A stretch of 64,000 bases of DNA from the NCBI RefSeq assembly GCF_000001735.4, contig NC_003070.9, positions 24,413,971-24,477,970 of the forward strand. The letters run 5' to 3'. Origin of the DNA: Arabidopsis thaliana. Lineage: Eukaryota > Streptophyta > Magnoliopsida > Brassicales > Brassicaceae. A program made the translations under genes and the position numbers. The notes below the pieces were generated by a model. That model was not told where the DNA came from. It ran no database searches and saw nothing but the letters and a program-made list of their open reading frames with translations. Shown here piece after piece: positions 16,701-28,668 of the stretch. Each line of letters opens with the position of its first letter. The first letter of the stretch is position 1.

Positions 16701-17671
16701 AGTTTTCTTTGTCAAATTTGAAATCCGACACATTTCATTGTTTTTCTCTAGTCAAACTACAATATACAAATCTTTTTTTTTTTGGCCAAATAATATACAA
16801 AGCTTATGATATAGTAACGAATAATAGAAAGATATATGACTTACCACCAATATGAGCGCATATATTATATTTTTTGCCATTCTCTAAATCTTTTTTCATC
16901 AAAAGAAAAATTATCGACATTATGCTCATTCTCTAGCCAGTGTTACAATACCTTTCAAAGGTAGCCTTCCTCCTGAAACTGGTTGTACAACTACAAAGAC
17001 TTCGGTTTGGTATATAACTTGAACTAGGAATTTGTTTCTTTGTACTTTTGATTCAGGACCTTACTTCATGAGGATAGTTCTCAAATTGTTACAGAGGACT
17101 GTCACAAGTTAAGTACATGAATCTTCTTTGTGTAAGTTCTTTTAGCGTTTCTTTTCTACATGTCTCTCTCTTCTCGCAAAAATTCAGTTTGTTCTATATA
17201 TCTATGTCTCTTTATTATCTCTTTCATGTTGCTTGGAATGTCTTACCATAAGGTTTATTTATTGAGTTTGGTCTTTGCTTTAGAATACCAGAAGTAATTG
17301 TTGGAACAAGTAAATCTAATGCAAATTTGAATTCATAACTAAGATCTTGGAGTTACCTCCAATTTAAGTTGTAAGTAGTTAAAACTGAATTTTGGAGTCT
17401 ACCTTCAACCAATTGTTTGCTTAAAAGAAGGTAAGGTGGAGTGGTGGACATGCTCTGGTTTTAAAAACTTACAACTACTATACTTTGAATTCCACCTATG
17501 TACATAGTATTGTATACTTTAATATATTAATTTAAACCAACAGTTTATTATACAACAAAGGTCTGAGACACAATAATGTACTTTAGAGGAGAACTATATA
17601 TGAGTATGTGACTATATCTGACAAAATTCCCTCTGTATATCTCGATATTAATTATATAAAAAAAAACGGAT
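16701..17671. other. intergenic between convergent EXPB6 and NHL6
   Basis: 3' flanks of both genes. AT-rich; no gene, RNA gene or clear repeat recognised. Confidence 0.5.
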
Positions 17672-18928
17672 CTATAACCTAAGACGAAATTTGCAACTAC
17701 TACTTTGAATCTTAATAACATTATTGGTAGCCAAGCTATCAACAAATACACCACATCTGACCAAGAATCTTACTTCGAAGAGCTTCAACTTCCCAAATTT
17801 GACCCGAACCGGTTGGTTTACTCTAATTCTCAATGGTATATTCCCGGTTCTTTGTTGTTGCTCTTCTAATGTCGTCCTTAAACCCGATGCATTTTGTGTT
17901 TGACCAGTCATTTCTACGTATATCACTGTCGTATTTTCATGTCCTTGGTAAAATTTTGGCAACGACCCTATTCAAAAAAATCACAAAAGTTCAATGAAGT
18001 TAAATCTATAAGAAGACCCGGTTTGAAATGGTGTAAACGAATTATAATCAAACAAGAAAACCAAACAACATAAATAAATATGTTTAGTTTTGGGGTTTTC
18101 AGTCCGGATAAACCGGTATGATCCAACTCTACCAAAAACGATTGATTTGAATGAATTAACTCTATTATATCCGAACTATTGAATATGAACCGAACAAAAA
18201 CTATCTAAACCAAATTTTGTTTGAAACTAAAGATATACAGTATTTGACAATCCTAATCCAAAATGAAAGTAAACCCAAAGCCAACCAAAAAAATTTAGAC
18301 ATCCCTAATTTGAAAAGAGTTTTAAAGTCTTCCTTGTGTACGAACCAAACCAAAGGAAAAGAACAGAAATCAACCAAATAAACCGGTTTTGTAGTGAGAT
18401 TTTGAAGCCTTCCTACGTTAAAAAACCAAAAGAAAGCAAACCGGAGTAAACCAAAAGTGACGTACCATTGCTTAGTTGATGTTCCATGTACCACACGGTA
18501 ATCTTGCTCCCATCTTCATAATAAATTCCAATCTTCTCGTTCGGATTCTTAGCGGTTATAGTCACGTTAAAAGCCGTAGTCAAACTCGAGTCTTGGTTCA
18601 GTGCAAACCGGGTGAGCTGTAACCGGTCAATAGAGTAATCCGGTAGCTTCGGTTTAAAGACAAGGTATAGTATACCAATGGATGCGCCTACTGCAACGAC
18701 AAGAAGCAAAAGAAAGCAGAACGTGTAGCAAAAGCATCTGCAACAACAACTTCTTCTCTTCTTTGGAGGAGCCAACGGCACGAACCGTTGTGGCCTTTGG
18801 TTCAAAGGGACTTTGGATGGGTCTCCATGTTCTGATCTAGAGGAACCACGAGGAACCAAAGGAGCTGTTGGACGCGCTGTTGCGGCTTCTGGATCTTGGA
18901 CCGGATAGATTTTTTGGTGTTGAGACAT
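17672..18928 (-). CDS. NHL6: NDR1/HIN1-like (LEA-2 domain) membrane protein
   Basis: Plasma-membrane protein of the NHL family; Arabidopsis NHL6 is reported in abiotic-stress/ABA responses. Two exons: 18466-18928 and 17672-17967, 759 nt or 252 aa. The N-terminal ~60 residues are polar and proline-rich (cytosolic) with RPQRFVPLAPPKKRRS, then a Cys-cluster CCCRCFC, which is a likely palmitoylation site, and one membrane span (about 66-91, LLLLVVAVGASIGILYLVF). The remainder is the LEA-2 domain: DYSIDRLQL, TTAFNVTITAKNPNEKIGIYY (NPN motif), and a C-terminal NIPLRIRVNQPVRVKFGKLK. The 498-bp intron (17968-18465) contains CCGAAC-type repetitive DNA. Intact; matches At1g65690. Confidence 0.93.
17990..18450. 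repeat. degenerate 'CCGAAC/AACCGG' repeat DNA in NHL6 intron
   Basis: Most of the NHL6 intron is built of degenerate motifs such as AAACCGG, TATCCGAACTATTGAA and AACCAAACC, with a partly duplicated segment (TCTTCCTTG ... AACCAAACC at ~18328, again CCTTCCTA ... AACCAAAAG at ~18410). Similar GGTTCGGTTT stretches occur at 22360-22920. This type of DNA is common in Arabidopsis transposon debris, but I cannot name a family. Confidence 0.4.
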
Positions 18929-20492
18929 TTTTGGAAAATCTTGATGACACCAAGAAGAAGAAGAAGCTTTGTTTGTAGATCTTATTTAGGGGTTTGGGAA
19001 ATTAATATAAGTAGGGACCTTATGGAGTTTTTAAAGTCAAGAGGGAAGAACTTTTCAATGGAGAGACTTCTCTATATGAACCTATAGATTATGAAAAACA
19101 AGTACATTCGCTTCCATACAACACATCACACGTGTAATGTGAATTTGCGTGTCTGCTTAGGTAGCGGTCTTTTATGGAAATTGAGTTTGATGTGAACCCA
19201 TCAAATAAAAAAAATAAAAATCATTAGTAGGTATCAAATTACTTGCAATATAGATGGAAAAATTAGGATGACTTTTTGGAAAATACATATATTGTAGTCC
19301 TATACATTATCAAACAACTAAAAGTTATATCCACTTAAGATATTTTCCAATTACTATTTGTTTCTTTTTATTTCCTATAATTTTTTCTATTTACTCTTTT
19401 GCTCTTTCATGTTTACTCTTCTTGATTTATTTATATTTCATATATAAATGGTACTTAATCTACAAAATAAAATTTCATATATTTACGCCTCGCATTGTCT
19501 TTGAGAAAATACAAGTTTTTAATATTTAGATCGCATATAGTTTGACTAATAGGTACATTATAAAGTCAAAATACATTTGATGAAGATCTACTTTACTTTT
19601 GTTGACCTAATCCCCTAAGACTTATGCAGCAGTGTTCTCATGCATTTCGTCATGAATTTTTTTTCTTTTACTTTTTTGTTAACATGCTTTATTTTATTAT
19701 TTTTTTTGCAAATAAAATTCCATTCGAAATCCCTAGGCCCCAACGATGTTAATTTATTTGTAGTGTTTCTGTTTAATATTAATCGTTATCAACGAAAAAT
19801 TTTTAGAACGCAATTCTTTTGTTCTTCATATTAATAACCAAAAATCAAAAGCTTCTGATAACACTTACTATGAAAAATTTCAAGAAATAAATCACTTAAT
19901 ATGAAGAATATTACATTGGAATCGTAAAAGAAGACCCAAGACTCCGATGAAATCAGAAGTGTTTGGTTTTGGCGAGTTATTACCAAAACCAACGACTTGT
20001 ATGATGCGACTATGGGAGAATGACATATTAAGTTAATATCTATATTGTTGTCTTATAGAAAATGTATGATGCTTCTAAGTTTTAAATACGGCCATTTGTT
20101 GATGTTGATAGATTTGATGATGTATATAATCCTTCTAGATGAAATTGCAACGACATTATAATTTGTAAGATACCAGAAACTAATTCCTCTTTTTTTTTTC
20201 TTTTGCAATTTGAATATCTATAAAATTTTGGTTAACAATAAAAGTTTTTTTTCTAATCAAAGAATTTGTGGTCTAGTAGCAAACCTAGGTCCGTCCAAAA
20301 GATTGTATGATTTAAGTTTCCGACCAAAACGTTTAAGACATAAAATATCATATAGCTTTTGTCCTTAGGATACACAAATAAGACAACTCCAGACATCAAA
20401 ACAAACTATCCAAATTGTTTACAATCAAATCTTCTCTTTGTTTTTAGGCTTTGAATGAGAGAATTAGATTTTCTCACCATAACTATATTCAA
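18929..20492. other. NHL6 promoter and LSM8 3' flank
   Basis: About 1.56 kb. The NHL6 leader and promoter are at the left end. The remainder is AT-rich with homopolymer T-runs and no recognisable gene. Confidence 0.5.
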
Positions 20493-21900
20493 TCAATGCA
20501 CTACGGGTTTCAACGGATGGGCTCTCAGCTTCGAAAAATCCAGACTAGCATCAAGCTCCTCGTCCAGCTCCCCGATAACACCTCTGATCAAAGATGACAC
20601 CATTTTTTTTATTGAAACAAAAAAACAATTGCAATGTTAGAAAATCACTGATGATGATGGATGATAAGAATTACATGTTGTCCCCTCTGATGATGTACAA
20701 ACCCAACACATGTTGTTGTACTCCTTCCTGCAAAGATGAAGACATAGTAAGAGGTCTCAATCCTAATTCCAATATCCATCATTTTAACAGAACTCTGCCT
20801 TCACACCAAAAATATCCAAGAACATTTGTCTAATGAAGTATCAACATGACCTGACATACTCTTAGTGTAAACAAGAAAACAGACATGAATCAAACCTTTA
20901 ACCCTCTTACGAAAAAAAGGAGGTGATCATGTATAATTAATTACACACTGCCAATATCTACGTATTTGACTTACCTATCACTAGCTAAATCTTTTGACAT
21001 ATGAACTCACAAGATTTTTTCAATCAGTTATAACACTCGAAGAATACTAACACTAAATCTGTTTCGGTGTATCCAACACTATCTGATTTAGATACTTCCA
21101 TTCAGAGGCCAGTTAGTTCATGATTCACTATTCTCTTACCAAACAAAGAACTGTAGGACAAGGCCTATCTTAAATATCTGAGTAAGTTTCCTCAATATTC
21201 TGTTGAAAAGATGACACTACGCAACTAAATCAAGCAATGTACATTATTAGCAAGAACGTAGTACCAATTAAAAGATCAATACCAGACGACGAAAGATGCT
21301 TTGAGTGACAATGAACAAAAGATAAACTAGCATCCTTATAGTACCTCTATTTTTCTAGTTTTATGCGATCACTACAAACAAAATATGGAGACATCGAGAA
21401 CTCTGCTACATCATAGCCACTCATGGATACAAACCAACAAGGTTTTGCAGGTCATACACTGGCCAATTTACTTGCAGAAAAATGTATTTGCACCCATTCA
21501 ATTTAGTAACATCGAAAAGTTCAGATGAAAATACTTTAAAACAGGAATCAGAAGCTAACCTTTGTGGAAAACACACGTTCATGAGATTCATCAAGGATTA
21601 TATTTGTAGCCTGGTCAAAACCTTTAAGAACTCCCTGAAAAAATATAAAAATCGATCTCTTTACTAAGATACTTGCATTGACATAAGGAGTTCTAAACCA
21701 GATATCACACAAGAGAGTATAACATACCACAATGTTGCGTCCGTCATTTGTAATCACCGAAATAATCTCTGCAGCAACCAATCAAAAGATAAGATCTTTA
21801 GACAATTCATGTGACAGAACATCACATATCAATCGAGAATGGCAAAAAAAAAGACTAACTTACGATCGACGAGAGTCTCAAGTCCAGTAGTTGCCGCCAT
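20493..21900 (-). CDS. LSM8: U6 snRNA-associated Sm-like protein LSM8
   Basis: LSM8 defines the nuclear LSM2-8 ring that binds the 3' U-tract of U6 snRNA and stabilises it for splicing. Five exons: 21864-21900, 21728-21768, 21560-21634, 20675-20727 and 20493-20583, 297 nt or 98 aa (At1g65700). The Sm1 motif contains ISVITNDGRNIVGVLKGFDQATNIIL and Sm2 is LGLYIIRGDNIGVIGEL; the tail ends ASLDFSKLRAHPLKPVVH. Intron 3 is long (~830 bp) for so small a gene. A 5' UTR intron is likely: a GT donor near 22202 (AAG/GTTAGAG) and an acceptor TTTCAG near 21927, placing transcription start near 22300. Start codon chosen by N-terminal MAATTGLETLVD. Confidence 0.95.
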
Positions 21901-23086
21901 GTTACAGTTCGGAAATTATTTGAACTGAAAGGTTACTAAAAATTAGACTAGGAATTTCATCGAACACTTGGTGTGCTTACGGATAACAATGAAAAATTAA
22001 TAGATTTCGTATCCATCTCAACGAGAGATTTCACCAAACTTAACATAAATCCAGAATTACGAGAAACAAATGATAATTCCAGTGTAATTTGACCTAAATT
22101 AAAAGAAACCACCGAATAGAAAACGAATGTAAAACAGGTTCTGGTTCACCGGAGGGTTTCAAGGAATTCAGAAGAAGAAACGTATGAGGGAAAAGCTCTA
22201 ACCTTTGCTGCTTCGGAATCTGAAAATCGTTACTTGGCGGAGATTCTGATTGGTAAAGAAACCCTAAAAACCTTTTCGTCACTGTTGTTCTTAGAAAACT
22301 CTCCGGCGTGTGTTTTTGCTTTTGGATGTTGCTTTTAACTACGAAATGTTAAAAGAAATACTCAAACCGAACCGAACATTTTATCCGGTTTAGTTATTTT
22401 ATCCGAAACCGACAATTCTGAAAATTTTCACCTGAACCGAACTGTTTAATCCACCAAGTATGCATGGTTCGGGGTTCAGATCGGATTCAGTTTAGATTTT
22501 TTGGATTCATCCGATACAAAAATTTAGTATATATTTGGGTTCTATGATTATTTGGTTCGGTTTTTGGAAAAAACTACATATTTTTTCAAAATTTTAATAA
22601 AAATTGAATTACAAAAAATATATAATTTTGTCATTTAGTTTAGGTATAATACTAAGAATTTTCGGATATTTTGGATATATATAATATATCTAAGATATTT
22701 TTGGATATTTTTGTTAATTGGTTAAGGTATAATTATAATTTAAAACATCTAATAATTTTGAATATGTAGATATTGTTTCGATTTTTCAGATATACTGTTT
22801 GGTTTTTGTTTCTGTTCGGGTTCAGTTGGGATAATTCGTGTAAAATTATTTAAAAGTCTCTCCGGTTATATGATTATTTGGTTTGGTTTCGGGTCCGATA
22901 CAGGTTTTTTGGGTTTTATGCCAGACTGAAGATAAGAAGAAGATTCATTGAAATTGTCAAATTGACATCTGAATTACAAAATAAACCAAACAAAGGAAAC
23001 AACAATAGACAAACAAAACAACAATTTCTCCATATTAAACCGCAACAACACGAGTTTCTGTTATTGCTAAAAGTGAATCTCCCTAG
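21901..23086. other. LSM8 5' UTR/promoter and repeat-like DNA
   Basis: 21901-22320 holds the LSM8 leader with a probable intron. From ~22340 to 22920 the sequence is rich in GGTTCGGTTT, TCGGATATTTTGGATAT and complements, i.e. degenerate transposon-like repeats as in the NHL6 intron. The rest is 3' flank of the next gene. Confidence 0.45.
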
Positions 23087-24454
23087 TCACGTAACATTGT
23101 TGCTACCAGATGATTCCTCCAACGAACCACCACCTCTCTTCACAGTCACATACTTCTCAAAACTCGGTTCCATAAGATCGGCTTTCTTCACCGTCGATGT
23201 GAATCTAAACCGGCTCGAATCAGACCTCAAACAAGTTCTGTTCGTCATAGAGTTAAGATCAGCCACTGCTTCAACAATTGAACAAGCTTTACTAACACAC
23301 AATGGCAGCGAAATCACGCTATCATCAACACTCTTCCCATGAAAACTCTGAATATCTTTCAACAACAATGCAGTGTAATTGTTATCCTCGTTTGATACCA
23401 AATCGAAATCTCGAGATTTCCTCAACGATCTGCTTCTGCTTAACACAACTTGAGGAGCTTTCGTAAGTTCTACAACAGCAACACGACTCGGGCTTGGACC
23501 TCTACTTGTTCTTGAATTAGGTTTCACAGATTCTATCATCTTCTTAGTGTTTTGATCAATCTCTCCCAATGGATTTCTTCTATAGGGAGATTGTTCCGCC
23601 TTTCTTGAATTACTCCGGCTTAGCGAGGGAACATTATTCCCCGCTCTAGCCGGAGATTTTGACCTCGGAGACGCCGCTATTCTGCAAGCGTCTCCGATGT
23701 TTCTCTTAACCGTAATCCGTTTTACTAACGGCTCTACATTGTTACTCTTATCCGTTGCAGGAATCGTAACAAACTTTCCCGGTCTATTATTACTCGAATT
23801 TACCGAACTGCCACACGAATCAGCGTTACGAATCTCAGAACGTTTCGCCGGAGATCTACTCACTCTCCTACTACCACCGCCGCCACCGCCGACATTTCCT
23901 CTTTCTCTGCTTCCCGATCTTTCTCTTTCTCTACTCGGAGTTCGTCTTCTCCGTTCACGAGGCGAACCATGCACTCTCTCTACTCCACGGTGACGATTTC
24001 GCTGCATTCCGTCTTCCTCCGCCGCATCGCCGCCGCGGATTCTCTCGTTCTGGTCAAAATCAAAGCTTCTTTTAGAACCAGAGTATCTTCTTGTTTTAGC
24101 AGCAGAGTTGCTTCTACTTAGCTTCCCACATTGTATCAATATAGCATCAACTTCTTCTTTAGTACAGCTAGAGATTCTCACAAGCGGTGTAGAATTCGAT
24201 TTCTCAGCCGCCACAGGAGAAGAAACTGGAGAATCTTTATCTGATTCTGTCTTCTTGGATCTCTCTTCATGGCTTCTTGTGTGTTTTATCACCACAACTT
24301 CTTCTTCTTCTTCTTCTTGATTCAGTTTCTCAGATTTGGGTTTTGCTTCTTCCTCCAAAGGCTCAATCACTGGTTCCATGGGTTTGATTGGATCTGAGGG
24401 TTTAACACTAGAGGGAAGAGAAGGGGAAGGTTTCTTGCTGAGACAGCAACCCAT
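23087..24454 (-). CDS. Ser/Arg-rich basic protein with N-myristoylation signal
   Basis: Single exon, 455 aa, corresponding to At1g65710; function unknown. The start is placed at 24454 rather than the longer in-frame ATG at 24553 because it gives MGCCLSKKPSPS, a textbook N-myristoylation plus palmitoylation signal (Gly2, Cys3, Cys4), implying membrane attachment. Then an acidic stretch (EEEEEEVVVIKHT, ~45-60), TKEEVDAILIQCGKLSRSNS (conserved in a plant family of such proteins), an Arg-rich region with repeated SPRERRRRTPSRERERSGS and SRRVSRSPAKR, a Gly run, many SP/RSP sites (potential phosphorylation), and a conserved C-terminal region (SRSRSLRKSRDFDL to the end). Much of it is likely disordered. 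The SR-like composition suggests RNA binding, but the lipid signal argues for a membrane location. Confidence 0.85.
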   Translation of the reverse strand: MGCCLSKKPSPSLPSSVKPSDPIKPMEPVIEPLEEEAKPKSEKLNQEEEEEEVVVIKHTRSHEERSKKTESDKDSPVSSPVAAEKSNSTPLVRISSCTKEEVDAILIQCGKLSRSNSAAKTRRYSGSKRSFDFDQNERIRGGDAAEEDGMQRNRHRGVERVHGSPRERRRRTPSRERERSGSRERGNVGGGGGGSRRVSRSPAKRSEIRNADSCGSSVNSSNNRPGKFVTIPATDKSNNVEPLVKRITVKRNIGDACRIAASPRSKSPARAGNNVPSLSRSNSRKAEQSPYRRNPLGEIDQNTKKMIESVKPNSRTSRGPSPSRVAVVELTKAPQVVLSRSRSLRKSRDFDLVSNEDNNYTALLLKDIQSFHGKSVDDSVISLPLCVSKACSIVEAVADLNSMTNRTCLRSDSSRFRFTSTVKKADLMEPSFEKYVTVKRGGGSLEESSGSNNVT

Positions 24455-26500
24455 TTTGTGACAAAGAATTTTGAAGAACAGAGAGATTTTGAAGTAGAAG
24501 TGAGTCAAGAACAAGAGAGTTTTTAGGGGAATGTCTTTTGTGTAAGAAGACAAAAAGATTCAAAACTTCAAACTTTTTTGTTTGGTAATGCGATTTGTGA
24601 CAGACAAAAGTTCTTTTATTTCAGAAAGTATTCGGATAGGACCCATTACTTTCTAAAATTAAGAAAAGTCGGGTGAAATTGTAAGCTTTGAAGAATAATG
24701 GGGTCAAAGTGGAATTAATTTATTTTATTAAAGATAGTAATTTTGAAATTGGAGCCGTTATACACACTGCAGTCAATGTCGTATTATCTCTGACCCTTTT
24801 TGCCTTTTTCAAAGCAAAATGGTTCTCTTCAAAAATTCTTTTAATAAGTTTTAGAATTCCAACGGTTATTTGCATGTTTGATGGTTTTGTTTGTTTACCA
24901 AAAGAATATGAGGTTACAAATTAGGATATGAAGAAATAAACATCAGTAGTTTCTATTGAAAATAAAATTTCGTTTTATGTATAAATAATTTACTGAGTTT
25001 GATTAATGATATTTGTTGTTAATCGAGTGCTTTCATTAATATTAACTCATGTGACCAAACTGAATGGTGATGTGCAAGTTTCTTCATATGTATAGTGGAG
25101 GACCCAAAAACAATTTTATTTTATTTTATCAGATAACTAAAATACTGAAAAAGAAACGATAAACAATTTCTTTTGAGGTAGTTTTTTTGAATATATATGT
25201 AGTTTTTTAAGAAAAGAGTACCAAGACAATTAGGTTCTTTTGAGGTAGTTTTTTAAGAAAAGAGTATATATGTAGAAAGCAAAATCTTGCACCATTTGTG
25301 TTGACAATCGAAAATCGGACCGATTTTGAGACATCTATAGATTCTATTACCAAGACAATTAGGTACTGGATTTTACATACATAAAACAACCTCAAATCAA
25401 ATAGTAACATAACAAAGGATTGTTACAAGGCAAATAACTACTAGACTAGAGAGAATAAGGCACTTAATTGTTCCTCTGCATCCAAGACATCAACCTTTAA
25501 GCTATATACATACACAACGATGACCATTAGCAATAGAAACTAGAGACTCTCAATGCTTTGAAAGCTATGCAAATCAGAAATTAGTATCAATGAGAATCAT
25601 CCACATATCCTGCGACCTACTTAAAAGGGTCTACCTACTAGGTAGTCAGAAATATAACAAGAAACAGAACAGAAACTAGACACTGCCTAAAGTTCACAAT
25701 GCTTGAAAGCTATTAAACCACAAAATGGGGCAATAAGAACCATATATACAGATGACCATAAGCAATAGAACCTAGACACTCTCAATGCTCTGAAAGCTAT
25801 GCAAAACTCAGATTGGGGTCAACCAGAGTCATCCCCATATCCTGCTACCTACTTAAAAAGTCTAGCTACTAGCTAGTCAGTAAGATTACAAGAAACGGAA
25901 CCGAAACTAGACACTACCTTAAGTATGCAATGCTTGAAAGCTATTAAACAACAAAATGGGGCAATGAGAACCATACACACATATGACCATAAGCAATAGA
26001 AAACTAGACACTCCCAATGCTTGAAGGCTGTTCAAAACACAGATTGGTTAACGAGAATCAGACACATATCCTGCGACCTACTTAGGTTCTAGCTAATCAG
26101 TGCTTGAAAGAATGAAAGCTATTAAACCACAAAATGGGGCTATGAGAACCATACACATATCCTGCGACCAAGTTAGGTTCTAGCAAGTCAGAAAGAAAAC
26201 AAGAAACAGACTTCTCGAGTCACGACCTTGGTTCCTTTGATGATCAATCCATTTAAGTATTAAGCTCCTAAACTAGTCACATTGGTATCAAAGATAATGA
26301 ATAAATCCATAGGTAACATCATAATCACACTTATATATATCTAAGAAACATCAACTACAAATCGTAAAAACACTGATACTTAGAGTATAGTAAGTTTAGA
26401 TAAATCCATAACAGAGACGAATTTACTTGTACGCAACAACATAGATAAGCAACAACGTAAATCATGATAATATGCAGAAACTGAAATTCACAACCTCAAA
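24455..26500. other. intergenic region with tandem repeats
   Basis: The left part is the promoter/leader of the preceding minus-strand gene. Around 25160-25360 short segments are duplicated (ACCAAGACAATTAGGT and TTCTTTTGAGGTAGTTTTTT, each twice). From ~25505 to 26210 lies a 231-bp tandem array (listed separately). The last ~290 bp is 3' flank of the next gene. Confidence 0.5.
25505..26210. repeat. tandem array, ~231-bp degenerate unit
   Basis: The motif TGACCATWAGCAATAGAA occurs at 25521, 25753 and 25984, i.e. spaced 232 and 231 bp. Within each unit follow CTAGACACTCTCAATGCT, TGAAAGCTAT, CATATCCTGC(G/T)ACCTACTTA, a CTAG-rich stretch, GAAACTAGACACT and CTATTAAACCACAAAATGGGG. The third and a fourth copy are shortened by internal deletion. 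Each full unit itself contains two related halves (AATGCTTGAAAGCTAT appears twice per unit). Noncoding on both strands; it lies just beyond the 3' end of the 26501-27043 gene and may be part of its 3' transcript region. Confidence 0.8.
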
Positions 26501-27043
26501 TCAAGCAGCTTCCTTCACAGGAGCAGGAGCTGGAGCTGGAATCTTAACATAACCCAATTTCTTCAAGCTAGCAGCATCAGATTCATCATTCTCATAATCA
26601 TCTTCTTCTTCCTCAAAATCATAGCTTTGACGATTCACAACAAGAGCCCAAACAAGATACATAGTAGCAGCGGTTAAAGCACCACAACCAACACCGAACA
26701 AAAGCGCGACGACGACGCTAAGAATATCTCTGGTTCGATCTCTAAACGAATTGATGTTATCAGAGATCAAAGGGAGGGAACGATCCGATTGGATCTGTGG
26801 CTTCTCGTGACGACGATTGACGAAGAAAGGAACCACGTGGTGAGGATTTAGACGACGGATTGTGAAAACGGTGACGAATCGTGTGGAGGTGAAATCGGAT
26901 TCGAGGTTAGGGTTTTCTGGGGTTATTGAGAGGGAATATGAGGAGATTAGGAAGGTTTTGCAAGGACGTGCGGTGGTGATGGTGGTGATTGAGAGGAAAG
27001 CTACGACGGCGATCGCAAATCGGAGGTACGATGATGACGTCAT
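26501..27043 (-). CDS. small single-pass membrane protein, function unknown
   Basis: Intronless, 180 aa, matching At1g65720. Residues 1-~25 (YLRFAIAVVAFLSITTITTARP) form a signal peptide or anchor. A lumenal/extracellular segment of ~85 residues follows (FTSTRFVTVFTIRRLNPHHV), then a clear membrane span (about 112-136, LSVVVALLFGVGCGALTAATMYLVWALVV), then a short acidic cytosolic tail (FEEEEDDYENDESD) ending in LKKLGYVKIPAPAPAPVKEAA. The tail motif LKKLGYVKIP is conserved in a plant family of unnamed proteins. No catalytic motif seen. The start codon at 27043 gives the best signal peptide. Confidence 0.85.
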   Translation of the reverse strand: MTSSSYLRFAIAVVAFLSITTITTARPCKTFLISSYSLSITPENPNLESDFTSTRFVTVFTIRRLNPHHVVPFFVNRRHEKPQIQSDRSLPLISDNINSFRDRTRDILSVVVALLFGVGCGALTAATMYLVWALVVNRQSYDFEEEEDDYENDESDAASLKKLGYVKIPAPAPAPVKEAA

Positions 27044-28668
27044 TGTTATCGTCTTTGACTTCTTCTTCTTCTTCTGACGATTTTGAAGACAAACCTAACC
27101 CAAGAAGATTCGGTGAACGAAGAAGATTAAAAAGATTTTCTAAGATACGTGTTATTATGAAATAACCCCTCTACTTTTGTATTTGATCATATAGGTCCCT
27201 TTTATCTTCTTTTCTTATAAAAGGTGCCAAAATATTATTTAATTTTGACTTAACTATTTTAAGTCTAAATCTCATTATTTATACTCACATAAGCAAACAA
27301 TAGATTTATTTCTCTATTTATCTAATTTTCAATAGGTTAATTGTTAATTGATATGAATTTTGTCCAAGTTATACAAGTTCTAATACCACAAATAGTTTGT
27401 GTAATATGTGAATAGTCTGAACCCACCTCGCATATAATCAAACTTCTAGTAGTTATAAATTCATAAGATTTTTGTTATTCTAAGCAAGTTAATGATGCAT
27501 TCATGGTCAATATCAAGTTAACCATTTGTTTATTAATATAGTATAGTCAAACTTTCACATTTTATATTTATTAGTCAATATTAATAGCTAAGATTTTTTT
27601 ACCTAATTATTATGGTTAGAGAATCTAAATGAAAATTCTATCTAGTCACTCATAGTCTCGTACCATAGAATAAGAGCACGACACTTTCGAATATTCCAAC
27701 TTTTCTCTTATTTAAAATAATCCTCTCCTTTCTTGTAAACAAAGAGCTAGGTTAGACTTAAATTTAGCAGCGGTCACAGAGCGATAAAGGAAAAAAATGA
27801 CGATCTCAAATGCCACGACATGACATGATAGAATCTTTGAGGCCAGCCATGAGCCCATGAGGATCATCCTTCGTGGCAAAGCCAGCTCACGTTTAGAGTC
27901 TTTAACAATGTAGTGAGAGAACATAAAAATGAAAATGTCAAATCGGTGTAAACGTTTGGACACATAGTTTTTATTTTTTTTGGTCTTTCCACATAAATAA
28001 TTTGGTACTATTGAAAAGCGATAGAAATATTTTTTTTTTGGGAAAATTGTGGTAGAAAAAGTAAAATTCCCTTGTAATCTTTAATTATAAAAAATATTGG
28101 TTAATAGTTAAGTACTCCGAAATTAAAAGTAATTTGAAGAACAACTCACTATATAAACGACTATTGTTCTGAAATCAAATGTTCAAACAATATTTACGTG
28201 TATTTTCATTTTAATATTTTAATTCTTTTCAAAAAAACACATTTGCAACTAAAACTTAATTCTGTTAAGATTAATACAATCTACGACCCGTCATAATTGG
28301 CTCGTTTAACACGTAAACATGTCATAATCTAAATTCCAAAATCCATTTACGTATCAATTTAATTAACTCTAAATCCACACCAAAGAAAAAACTCAGATTT
28401 TACACTGTGTATACACACCACACCATAGTCCACGTGCACGTAGGTTAATTATTTATAAAAAAAACACATTTGACTTATAAATATAGAAATATTAAAACAG
28501 ATTCGCTTCTCTCTCTCACTCACACAATAGAGAGAATCATTCAGTTACAAGAAAATCGTCCTCTTCTCTCGCCGATCTCTTCTCTTCAGATCCTCTCCTC
28601 TATAAAATCTCTCCCTCTCTCGTTCCCCTCCTCAGATCTGACTCAAATCAAATCAAAAACTCTCAGCT
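27044..28668. other. divergent promoter region between At1g65720 and YSL7
   Basis: 1.6 kb between divergent genes. It carries the leader of the left gene, AT-rich DNA, and the YSL7 promoter with a G-box and TATA box (listed separately). The last ~160 bp is a CT-rich 5' UTR. No gene recognised; the 83-codon frame at 27712-27963 has no family features. Confidence 0.55.
28431..28483 (+). promoter_or_regulatory. YSL7 promoter: G-box and TATA box
   Basis: CACGTG at 28431-28436 is followed directly by a second ACGT core (GCACGTAGG). TATAAATA lies at 28476-28483, ~190 bp before the ATG, so transcription should begin near 28510 and yield a CT-rich leader of ~160 nt. CACGTG-type boxes bind bHLH factors including iron-response regulators; the link to metal regulation is inference. 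Confidence 0.5.

Noticed and set aside
24454-24553. N-terminal extension of the basic protein starting at 24553
   Set aside because: The extra 33 residues have no family support and would mask the MGCC lipidation signal; the downstream ATG is preferred.
25505-26210. CRISPR-like array
   Set aside because: Repeat units are 231 bp and contiguous with no unique spacers, in a plant nuclear genome; it is an ordinary tandem repeat.
27712-27963. 83-codon minus-strand frame upstream of YSL7
   Set aside because: No family features, poor codon pattern, lies in an AT-rich promoter region.
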